Shown here in pieces: positions 7,305 through 13,368 of a stretch of 14,663 nucleotides of DNA. The notes beneath the pieces are model-generated. The model saw nothing but the letters and a program-made list of their open reading frames with translations. It searched no databases and was not told the origin of the DNA. Each line of letters starts with the position of its first letter. Within the stretch, counting starts at the first letter, position 1. A program made the translations under genes and the position numbers. The stretch is from contig JAPLMG010000085.1 in NCBI GenBank assembly GCA_026387165.1, positions 1-14,663 on the forward strand, read 5' to 3'. The stretch comes from Candidatus Omnitrophota bacterium. Lineage in GTDB: Bacteria; Omnitrophota; Gorgyraeia; 2-01-FULL-45-10.

Positions 7305-8267
7305 ATGGCACGCCCCTTAAGAATAGAATATCCAAATGCCTTCTATCATATAATCCAGCGCGGAATTGAGCGTAGAGGTATATTTATTTCCGATAAGGAC
7401 AGAATCCGCTTATTGGAATACATTGACTCTTGCCGCAAGGCCTATCATGCGATCATCCATACGTATTGTCTGATGCGTAATCACTACCACCTTATAATCG
7501 AGACTCCCGATGCCAATCTGAGTAAGGTCATGCATTATCTGAATACCAGTTATGCCGTATATTTTAACACCAAATATAAACGATCCGGCCCGCTGTATCA
7601 GGGAAGGTTCAAGGCGATACTGGTCGATAAAGACGAATACCTGGGCCGACTCTCGCGGTATATCCACTTAAATCCCGTCCGCGCGCGCCTGGCAAAAGAT
7701 CCGATCGAGTATCAGTGGAGTAGTTATAAATATTTTGTCCTTAGTTCAGCTGTGCCTGTATGGCTTGATATAGATACGATACTTTCGGTCTTTGACCGCG
7801 ATCGACTGAAGGCGCGCCGTCAGTATAAGGATTTTATACTGGATGGGATAGGGGAAAAAGATGAGCACATAGAGCGGAACACGCGAAGCGGATTTATTCT
7901 GGGAGGAGAGGAATTTCTGTCATTTGTAAGGAAGAATTTTATTGAAAAAAGGGAAGATGACTCTGAGATTCCGCAGCTTCGAAAGATGCGGAAAGTAACA
8001 ACGCTTGAAGATATATCAAAGTTGATAGTCGGTATGTCATTGCCGGATAAACGGTTAAAAAGGCGCCTTACCTTGTTTGCGATGAGAAAATATACACCAT
8101 TTTCACTTAAGGAGATAGCCGTTTTTTGCGGTAACATAGGAGATACAGGGGTAAGTCAGGCATATAAACGTGTTGAGTCTGAACGACGGAGAAGTAAGAG
8201 CCTCGATTCCATAATTGACAGAATCGATAAACTGATAAAAGTGAAGAGTGGAGACCTGACCCCATAA
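7305..8267 (+). CDS. REP-associated tyrosine transposase (TnpA-REP/RAYT, Y1_Tnp)
   Basis: A 320-residue single-strand DNA transposase of the IS200/IS605-like Y1 class. The N-terminus MARPLRIEYPNAFYHIIQRG is a RAYT hallmark. The HUH metal site is H60-Y61-H62 within MRNHYHLI (57-64), and the nucleophile is expected to be Tyr119 in RYIHLNPVRARL (118-129), just after GPLYQGRFKAIL. A C-terminal region (about 255-305, with SLKEIAVFCGN and SQAYKRVE) looks like a DnaA-type helix-turn-helix, as in longer RAYTs. These enzymes cut and join palindromic REP-like DNA. The frame is intact with all expected catalytic residues. Its start coincides with a predicted transcription start and its end lies in the right inverted repeat. 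Base use is mixed and less AT-rich than the preceding gene. Confidence 0.92.
   Translation: MARPLRIEYPNAFYHIIQRGIERRGIFISDKDRIRLLEYIDSCRKAYHAIIHTYCLMRNHYHLIIETPDANLSKVMHYLNTSYAVYFNTKYKRSGPLYQGRFKAILVDKDEYLGRLSRYIHLNPVRARLAKDPIEYQWSSYKYFVLSSAVPVWLDIDTILSVFDRDRLKARRQYKDFILDGIGEKDEHIERNTRSGFILGGEEFLSFVRKNFIEKREDDSEIPQLRKMRKVTTLEDISKLIVGMSLPDKRLKRRLTLFAMRKYTPFSLKEIAVFCGNIGDTGVSQAYKRVESERRRSKSLDSIIDRIDKLIKVKSGDLTP
8241..8263 (-). repeat. Right terminal inverted repeat of the transposase element
   Basis: Pairs with 7252-7274 with one mismatch. It is read through by the transposase frame and encodes its last residues (VKSGDLTP), so the gene uses the repeat as coding sequence and stops at TAA 8265-8267, just outside. 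Confidence 0.9.
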
Positions 8268-8273
8268 ATGCTC

Positions 8274-8302
8274 TTGACTTTCATCGGCCAATATGATAAA
8301 TT
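8274..8302 (+). promoter_or_regulatory. Probable sigma70-type promoter for the pil operon
   Basis: TTGACT (8274-8279), a 17-base spacer and TAAATT (8297-8302, four of six consensus bases), starting 10 bases outside the transposon right end. A start near A8309 would give a leader of about 136 bases before pilM. Its CTCTTGAC core (8271-8278) repeats the last eight bases of the transposon left repeat. Confidence 0.5.
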
Positions 8303-8367
8303 CACACCAAGTGAACGATGTGCTATGATAATCATGTGAACAGCATACGCTGCCGTAATAGGAAAAT

Positions 8368-8418
8368 ATGACCCCTCGGCGTAGCCGACTTGCCATAGAC
8401 AGCTTTGCTCGGGGTCAT
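8368..8418. repeat. REP-like palindromic patch in the pilM leader
   Basis: ATGACCCC (8368-8375) and GGGGTCAT (8411-8418) form an 8-bp inverted pair enclosing a small hairpin (TCGGC 8376-8380, loop GTA, GCCGA 8384-8388). Just after it, CATGGT (8416-8421) pairs with ACCATG (8440-8445) around tandem CGAGTGAAA/CGAGTCGAA (8425-8442). The GGGGTCA tips equal the outermost bases of the adjacent transposon, hinting at a related non-autonomous or REP sequence. The rest of the 8268-8444 gap holds only a TTCAC/GTGAA hairpin at 8301-8315. Confidence 0.5.
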
Positions 8419-8444
8419 GGTGAGCGAGTGAAACGAGTCGAACC

Positions 8445-9473
8445 ATGAACTTTAATATAGCGAAAAAATCCCAGTCAAAACCGAAGAACAGGGTGGGGCT
8501 CGATATAGGCAGCTCCTCTGTGAAGATAGTTGAGATCGCTTCATCCGGGGAGAATTCGAGCCTCGTATGCCTGGGGATGAAAAAAGCGTCCTCGTCTATC
8601 CAGGAGCCCCTCATAGAGGCCATAAAATCTCTGTCAAATGAGATAAAGATTACCTCGAAAGAAGCCGCCATATCGGTATCGGGCCCGTCCGTTATAGTCA
8701 GATTCGTCTCTATGCCCAAAATGAGGGACGACGAATTGAAAGGCGCGATGAGGTTTGAAGCGGAGAAGTATATACCCTTTCCGATAAATGACTGCATAGT
8801 TGACCATCAGATCCTGAGGACCATTGATAAGGAAAGCAAGCTTGAGATATTGCTCGTTGCCGCTAAGAAAGACTTCGTAATGAACAAGGTGTCGATCGCC
8901 GAAGAGAGCGGTTTTTCGGTAAGCGCCGTGGATGTCGATACTTTTGCCATAGCCAATACTTTTTTAAAGAGCCCTTCTCGCGCTCCCGCGGGTAAGACAG
9001 CGGCGCTTCTGAATATAGGCTCTAATTTTACGAATGTGGGCATAGTCAGGGACGGAGCGCTATGTTTCGCCAGAGATATAGCTATAGGCGGGAATGATTA
9101 CAATCAGGCGATATCCAAGGCATTGAGCATCGATATAAAATCCGCGGAAGACGTAAAGCTGTCTCCCAAGGATAGGCTGCAGGATATAACAGCATGCGCA
9201 AAGGGTATTACGAATAATCTTTTGGATGAGACGCGCCTATCCTTAAGTTATTATGAAAATCAGAGCGGAAGAGGCGTGGATGAAATATTTATTTGCGGAG
9301 GGTCCTCCGGCATGCCCGGCCTTGAAGTGTTATTCCAGGAGGCATTCGAATCAAAACCCGTATTGTGGGATCCTCTGGATTTTTTGAATAAGTCGTCCGA
9401 CAGCTTCGATAAGGCGCTTGTTGAAAAGATGAGGAGTTCTTTCGCGGTTGCTGTAGGCTTAGCTTTGCGGTAG
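8445..9473 (+). CDS. pilM: Type IV pilus assembly protein PilM (actin-like ATPase)
   Basis: A 342-residue cytoplasmic actin-fold protein, the usual PilM length. It starts MNFNIAKK, followed by the phosphate-1 loop VGLDIGSSSVKIVEI (17-31). The SHS2-type region contains PKMRDDELKGAMRFEAEKYIPF (about 90-111), a second phosphate motif is ALLNIGSNFTNVGIV (about 187-201), and the adenosine-loop-like FICGGSSGMPGLE comes near 280-292. PilM binds the N-terminal tail of PilN and links cytoplasmic motors to the periplasmic alignment complex PilN-O-P and the secretin PilQ. It heads the pilMNOPQ run. No Shine-Dalgarno is visible: the ATG sits at the edge of a palindromic patch (CATGGT...ACCATG), so that sequence may have replaced the native ribosome site. 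Confidence 0.93.
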   Translation: MNFNIAKKSQSKPKNRVGLDIGSSSVKIVEIASSGENSSLVCLGMKKASSSIQEPLIEAIKSLSNEIKITSKEAAISVSGPSVIVRFVSMPKMRDDELKGAMRFEAEKYIPFPINDCIVDHQILRTIDKESKLEILLVAAKKDFVMNKVSIAEESGFSVSAVDVDTFAIANTFLKSPSRAPAGKTAALLNIGSNFTNVGIVRDGALCFARDIAIGGNDYNQAISKALSIDIKSAEDVKLSPKDRLQDITACAKGITNNLLDETRLSLSYYENQSGRGVDEIFICGGSSGMPGLEVLFQEAFESKPVLWDPLDFLNKSSDSFDKALVEKMRSSFAVAVGLALR

Positions 9474-9544
9474 GGGATCATGCATGTCCAAATCAGCGTT
9501 TTACCCTCGACGGAAAAGGCATTTTGAGATTCGATCTTTGCATA

Positions 9545-9634
9545 CCCCTCACCCTTACCCTCTCCCCTAAAGGGGAGAGGGGATTTCCTCATAATTTCCT
9601 CTCCCCCAAAGGGGGAGAGGATTAAGGTGAGGGG
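9545..9634. repeat. Nested GC-rich palindromic repeat between pilM and pilN
   Basis: Two strong hairpins inside an outer stem. Hairpin one pairs CCCTCTCCCC (9558-9567) with GGGGAGAGGG (9572-9581). Hairpin two pairs TCCTCTCCCCC (9597-9607) with GGGGGAGAGGA (9611-9621). The outer arms CCCCTCACC (9545-9553) and GGTGAGGGG (9626-9634) add a TT/AA extension past one bulged C. ATTTCCTC is directly repeated at 9583-9590 and 9594-9601. It resembles the CCCTCTCCCC-type dispersed palindromes seen between genes of many bacteria. The remaining gap (9474-9544) shows only the short palindrome CATGCATG at 9479-9486. Confidence 0.85.
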
Positions 9635-9685
9635 GAAATTGTGCTAATTTAGACAGCAGTGGTAGAGGATAACCTTGGGGAATTT

Positions 9686-10306
9686 ATGATAGAGATAAAT
9701 TTACTTCCGGAAGAGACTAAGAAGAAGAAGCATTCCGCGCCCAAGATAGACGTTTCCGCGATGAGTGTGCCCAGCTTCCAGATAGTCAGCATAGCGGCGC
9801 GGTCGGCCGGCGTAATTTTAATTATCCAGCTGATACTCTTTGCGATAGGCTCTATGAGCGGCGCGGCTTTTAAGTCCCTGGCCCTTGAGTATAAAGATAT
9901 ACTGCCCAAAAAGCAGGAAACCGAAAAGCTGAAGATCCGGGTGGGTGTGATGAACGCAAAGGTCGGCGCTATAAATGAGCTTATGGTCAAGCGCTTTAGC
10001 TGGGAGAAGAAGCTCAATACCTTAAGCGCCGCTATGATTCCCGGTGTATGGCTTATGGACTTGAATTACGATGAAAAGCTTGCGGAGAACGTCTTGTCCG
10101 GGTATCTCGTTCTGTCCGGCGCGGCTTCCAATATGAGCGAGGAAGGGACCGCTTTAATAGGGCGCTTTATGAAGAGCCTGAAGGATGATTCGGCCTTCTA
10201 TTCCGATTTCAGCGATATAGAGCTCGGCACCATCGAGAGAGAGAAGATGGACGAGCAGGAGATAATGACGTTTAAGATAACCTGCTTCTTTAAGGCAAAA
10301 AGATGA
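9686..10306 (+). CDS. pilN: Type IV pilus alignment protein PilN
   Basis: A 206-residue bitopic inner-membrane protein. The start MIEINLLPEE is the conserved PilN tail that docks into PilM. One transmembrane helix lies near 42-60 (GVILIIQLILFAIGS), followed by a helical segment predicted as coiled coil (about 62-110) and a ferredoxin-like periplasmic domain. The ATG at 9686 is chosen over an in-frame GTG at 9659 because the conserved tail begins there and GGGG at 9677-9680 is well placed as a Shine-Dalgarno. It overlaps pilO by four bases (ATGA). A 212-base gap with a palindromic repeat separates it from pilM, unlike the close packing downstream. Confidence 0.9.
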   Translation: MIEINLLPEETKKKKHSAPKIDVSAMSVPSFQIVSIAARSAGVILIIQLILFAIGSMSGAAFKSLALEYKDILPKKQETEKLKIRVGVMNAKVGAINELMVKRFSWEKKLNTLSAAMIPGVWLMDLNYDEKLAENVLSGYLVLSGAASNMSEEGTALIGRFMKSLKDDSAFYSDFSDIELGTIEREKMDEQEIMTFKITCFFKAKR

Positions 10307-10920
10307 ATATTCTGGAAGATCTCAAAAATTTCGATTTGAAGAGTATGGATTTCAAAAGTAAGCAGACGCAGACTTTACTGCTGATCGTGCTCGTATCTTT
10401 CATGGCGGCGGCGGCGTACCTTTATTTTGTTTTCGTTCCGCAGGCCGTAAGAGTCTTTACGCTCTCCGTCAATGTCGGTAAGATGAGGTCCGAACTGAAA
10501 TCCGCGCGCCTTGTAATAGCGGATATGGATAAACTGAAGAATGACCTGAAAAAGAATAGCGAAAAAGTCGAATCATATGAGAAGAAGCTGCCGGTGGAAC
10601 ATGAGATACCGGCCCTTTTGGAAAACCTTTCGAGTATGGCCAAAGACTCCAATATAAGGATAGTCGGTATTGTGCCGGCGATGTCATATTCTAAGGATGA
10701 TAAGTCTGTGAAGAAGAACCTGATATACCGGGAGATACCCATATTGATAACGGCAAAATCCGGTTATCATGAGCTCGGGCATTTCCTGAACGACATGGAG
10801 AACGCGGATAGATTTATGAAAGTGGCGGATATCGCCATAAAGGCCAATAAAGCAAGCCCTAAAAAACATGATGTGGAGCTGATGGTCTGTACATATATAC
10901 TGCCTCTGGAAAATAGATAG
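10303..10920 (+). CDS. pilO: Type IV pilus alignment protein PilO
   Basis: A 205-residue inner-membrane protein with the PilO layout: a short cytoplasmic N-terminus, one transmembrane helix near 24-46, a Lys/Glu-rich coiled coil (about 58-96), and a periplasmic ferredoxin-like domain including PVEHEIPALLENLSSMAKD (about 97-115) and a segment on ligand-free beta structure around SGYHELGHFLNDMEN (about 154-168). It pairs with PilN to align the inner-membrane platform with PilP and the secretin. Start codon overlaps the pilN stop (ATGA), so translation is coupled. Assignment rests on layout, typical PilO C-terminal pattern and gene order, because PilO sequences are poorly conserved. Confidence 0.88.
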   Translation: MNILEDLKNFDLKSMDFKSKQTQTLLLIVLVSFMAAAAYLYFVFVPQAVRVFTLSVNVGKMRSELKSARLVIADMDKLKNDLKKNSEKVESYEKKLPVEHEIPALLENLSSMAKDSNIRIVGIVPAMSYSKDDKSVKKNLIYREIPILITAKSGYHELGHFLNDMENADRFMKVADIAIKANKASPKKHDVELMVCTYILPLENR

Positions 10921-10924
10921 TGCC

Positions 10925-11293
10925 ATGAATAGAAAAATAGTGTATACTATTATAGCAGCGGTGGGATGCGGTTATTGGGCCAGCGCGGGATTCTGCTATG
11001 AATCTAACGGGAAGCGCGATCCATTCATTCCTTTGATAGGCCAGGAAAAAGGGAATCGTCCGAGTTCTCTTGAAGAGATAACTTTGATAGAGGACGTTCT
11101 CCTTGAAGGTATAGCGATAGGCCCTATGGGAAAGAATATCGCGATATTGAACGGACAGATGGTGAAAGAGAAGGATAAATTCGGCGTTATACAGATAAAA
11201 AAGATCTCTAAAAATACGGTCGAGCTTTCGATCGACGAAAAAATTCATACATTAAGCCTGCAGGAAGAAAAAGGAATTAAAGTTGGCGAGTAA
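10925..11293 (+). CDS. pilP: Type IV pilus PilP-like periplasmic protein
   Basis: A 122-residue protein with an N-terminal export signal (hydrophobic 5-22, small residues ASAG at 19-22). The mature part carries RDPFIPL at 31-37, the conserved RDPF hallmark of PilP/secretin-pilotin-type proteins, followed by a small beta-rich domain (EDVLLEGIAIGPMGKNIAIL and later strands) like the PilP HR domain that contacts PilQ. A cysteine at 24 follows AGF, which is not a good lipobox, so it is probably not a lipoprotein, unlike proteobacterial PilP, and it is shorter than those (about 170-180). It starts four bases after the pilO stop and overlaps pilQ by 11 bases. Confidence 0.8.
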   Translation: MNRKIVYTIIAAVGCGYWASAGFCYESNGKRDPFIPLIGQEKGNRPSSLEEITLIEDVLLEGIAIGPMGKNIAILNGQMVKEKDKFGVIQIKKISKNTVELSIDEKIHTLSLQEEKGIKVGE

Positions 11294-13049
11294 CAGAACG
11301 ATCAACAGGCTATTCATGTCATTCATTATGATAGCCTTTCTATCCCTAAACGGCATAGCCGCCGATGAGAAGAATGCAGTCGATGTCAATCCTCCCGCTG
11401 TAGAAGAATCCGCTCCGGTTCAAGCCCCTGATCCCAAAGAACCCGAAGGCTATACTAAAGAAGAGGCTCCAGATATAGAAGCCCCAAGACAGGAAGCTCC
11501 TGCTCCGGAAGCCCCCGTTAAAGAAGAGCCCTCAGAGCTCCATCCCGGCAATATCACGGTAAATTTTAAAGGCGCCGACATAAGAACAGTGCTCTCCTAC
11601 ATATCGGAAGTGTCCGGCGTAGATATAGTGGCCGCCCCTGACGTTAAAGGCGCGATAGACTTAAGGCTCACCGATAAACCGTGGAAGGTCGCTCTCGATG
11701 TAATAGTCAGGAACTACGGATTCGCTTACGAAAGAGATGGCGATATAATCCGCGTGGTGACGCTCGATAGATTGAAACAGGAGGAGGTCATCACACAGGC
11801 TATGATCCTCAATTACGGCAAAGCCAAGGATGTCGTTGACGCCATAAAGAACATAGTAGGCGAAAGGGGTAAGGTCATGTATGACGAGAGGACGAACATG
11901 GTGATCGTCACCGATATCCCGACGAACATCTATAAGATAGGCCAGATAATAAACCGGCTTGACAGGAAGACGCAGCAGGTCCTTATCGAGGCCAGGATTA
12001 TAGAGACTACTTTAAACAAGGATGAAAAGCTGGGGATAGATTGGAACGTGAAGATATCGGCCAAAGGCGCCAGCAGGCCGACGACTTTCCCGTTCCCGAA
12101 GTGGACAAAAGAAGACAATAGACAAAATAATTTCTACCCGATAGCTAAGTACGCAGTGACGCAGGAGCAAATTATAGATAATGCTGTGTGGGTCCCAAAT
12201 CCCAATTGGGATGGCATTGACCCATTAGCACAATTTATTCATCCGTATACTGATCGGCAAGTAGTTACTTCAGATTTCGCACCGAATAATATGTTTGATG
12301 ACGCGGTAAGCGGTTTGAACCGTTTCAGTTCCTTCCCAATGGCGGCTGCTACTGATTTCAAGTATGGTACCCTGGATTTCAGTGAATTTAAAGCAGTCTT
12401 AGAAATGCTGAAGTCCAGATCCGATACAGATACTATTTCTAACCCGCGCATAACTACTCTTAACAATGTTAAGGCTAATATAAATGTCGGCGAACAGGTA
12501 AATATTCCTAAATTTGAAAGAAATTCTCAAACCGGGAAGATGGAGATAACCGGATATGATCCAAGAGATACCGGTATTGTGTTGAAAGTTACACCGCATA
12601 TTAATGATGGCGGTGAAATAGCGATGGAGATAGCTCCGGAAGTAACTGAGTTTCTGGGTTATCAGCCTGTGTCGCCGGGCAGCGAAATATTCGCGCCGAT
12701 ATTCTTTACAAGGACAGCAGATACGCAGGTGATGATAAAAGACGGCCAGACAATATTCATCGGCGGCCTGATAACCACAAAAAATGTTGATGCCAGAACT
12801 AAACTTCCGATTATCGGGGATATGCTTGGTGACGTTCCGTTTTTAGGCCTGTTATTTTCCCATAAGGGTGTAATTCAGAAGAAGACGGAGTTGATATTCT
12901 TCATTACCGTTAACATAGTATCTTCCGACAGAGTTATAACGGGCGTACCATTGCCCGACAAAACGGATAAGCCTGAATTTACCGATACGCAGCGTGGTGA
13001 TACACTTGGCGACAAGAAAAACAAGAAACGATTGAAGAGAGAGTATTGA
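11283..13049 (+). CDS. pilQ: Type IV pilus secretin PilQ
   Basis: A 588-residue outer-membrane secretin forming the pilus exit pore. A signal peptide (7-26) is followed by a Pro/Ala/Glu-rich linker (about 35-86), an STN/N0 domain (89-160), an N1 (NolW-type) domain (about 170-230) and the secretin core (about 232-546), with TISNPRITTLNN (384-395), VNIGEQ-like NVGEQV (401-406), GIVLKVTPHI (431-440), DGQTIFIGGL (487-496), KLPIIGDM and PFLGLLF near 507-525. There is no AMIN domain. A segment of ~85 residues (about 261-345), rich in Asn, Pro and aromatics, interrupts the start of the core. The TTG start is chosen because AAGGA (11271-11275) is ideally spaced and an ATG at 11316 would cut into the signal peptide. 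Confidence 0.93.
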   Translation: MASNRTINRLFMSFIMIAFLSLNGIAADEKNAVDVNPPAVEESAPVQAPDPKEPEGYTKEEAPDIEAPRQEAPAPEAPVKEEPSELHPGNITVNFKGADIRTVLSYISEVSGVDIVAAPDVKGAIDLRLTDKPWKVALDVIVRNYGFAYERDGDIIRVVTLDRLKQEEVITQAMILNYGKAKDVVDAIKNIVGERGKVMYDERTNMVIVTDIPTNIYKIGQIINRLDRKTQQVLIEARIIETTLNKDEKLGIDWNVKISAKGASRPTTFPFPKWTKEDNRQNNFYPIAKYAVTQEQIIDNAVWVPNPNWDGIDPLAQFIHPYTDRQVVTSDFAPNNMFDDAVSGLNRFSSFPMAAATDFKYGTLDFSEFKAVLEMLKSRSDTDTISNPRITTLNNVKANINVGEQVNIPKFERNSQTGKMEITGYDPRDTGIVLKVTPHINDGGEIAMEIAPEVTEFLGYQPVSPGSEIFAPIFFTRTADTQVMIKDGQTIFIGGLITTKNVDARTKLPIIGDMLGDVPFLGLLFSHKGVIQKKTELIFFITVNIVSSDRVITGVPLPDKTDKPEFTDTQRGDTLGDKKNKKRLKREY

Positions 13050-13101
13050 TACACAAAACGCGGCTTATAAATTAAAAATCATTTTTTCCAAGACAGGCGA
13101 T

Positions 13102-13365
13102 ATGAGATTCATATCTCATCTCGACCTCATGAGGCTGTTTCAGAGAGCTCTGCGCAGAGCGGACCTGCCCGTTACGATAACCCGGGGTTTCAGCCCGCAC
13201 TTAAAGATAAGCATCAATAGAGCGTTGAAGTTAGGCGTGGAGAGCCTCGATGAGGCATTGACCGTTCATATGTCGAAGAAGATCGAACCTGCTCTATTCA
13301 CGGAATTGTTGAATAAAAATTTGCCGGAAGGCGTGAGGATCGTTAAGGCGCAAGTGATAGGATAA
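13102..13365 (+). CDS. DUF2344 / TIGR03936-type radical SAM-associated protein, short form
   Basis: An 87-residue protein beginning MRFISHLDLMRLFQRALRR, then LPVTITRGFSPHLKIS and ALKLGVES, the conserved first half of TIGR03936 (DUF2344) proteins, which usually accompany a B12-binding radical SAM protein (TIGR03960). The family is normally about 200 residues, so this is an N-terminal-half version. The ATG at 13102 is the first ordinary start, but the in-frame bases before it (from about 13066) read YKLKIIFSKTGD, which is family sequence. The real start is probably upstream, and the only candidate overlapping the pilQ stop is ATT at 13045. No radical SAM gene is in the window. It ends three bases before the RNase E/G gene, a common neighbour; function unknown. 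Confidence 0.8.
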   Translation: MRFISHLDLMRLFQRALRRADLPVTITRGFSPHLKISINRALKLGVESLDEALTVHMSKKIEPALFTELLNKNLPEGVRIVKAQVIG

Positions 13366-13368
13366 GCC

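Larger units (their letters stand above)
7252..8263 (+). mobile_element. REP-associated tyrosine transposase (IS200-like) element, apparently intact
   Basis: A 1012-base unit bounded by 23-base inverted repeats (7252-7274 and 8241-8263) that differ at one position (third base of the right copy). It contains one intact HUH/Y1 transposase gene. The outer ends read GGGGTCAGG on the left and CCTGACCCC on the right. No direct target duplication was found, as expected for single-strand Y1 transposition. The near-identical ends and open frame suggest recent or maintained activity. Confidence 0.82.

Noticed and set aside
7234..8444. Idea that the transposase and palindromes form a CRISPR-like or OMEGA/TnpB system
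   Set aside because: No TnpB, IscB or guide-RNA-like conserved structure and no spaced repeats are present; the protein is a RAYT-type Y1 transposase acting alone.
8156..8797. 213-residue open frame on the minus strand across the transposase end and pilM start
   Set aside because: It is antisense to two well-supported genes, matches no family I recognise, and its N-terminal region lies inside pilM coding sequence.
9597..9621. Second hairpin between pilM and pilN as an intrinsic terminator
   Set aside because: The stem is strong but is followed by TTAAGGTGAGG rather than a T-run, and pilN has no clear promoter after it, so termination would break the operon.
10937..10950. ATAGTGTATACTAT near-palindrome at the pilP start, possible operator
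   Set aside because: It is inside coding sequence for the signal peptide, the symmetry is imperfect, and no promoter elements surround it.
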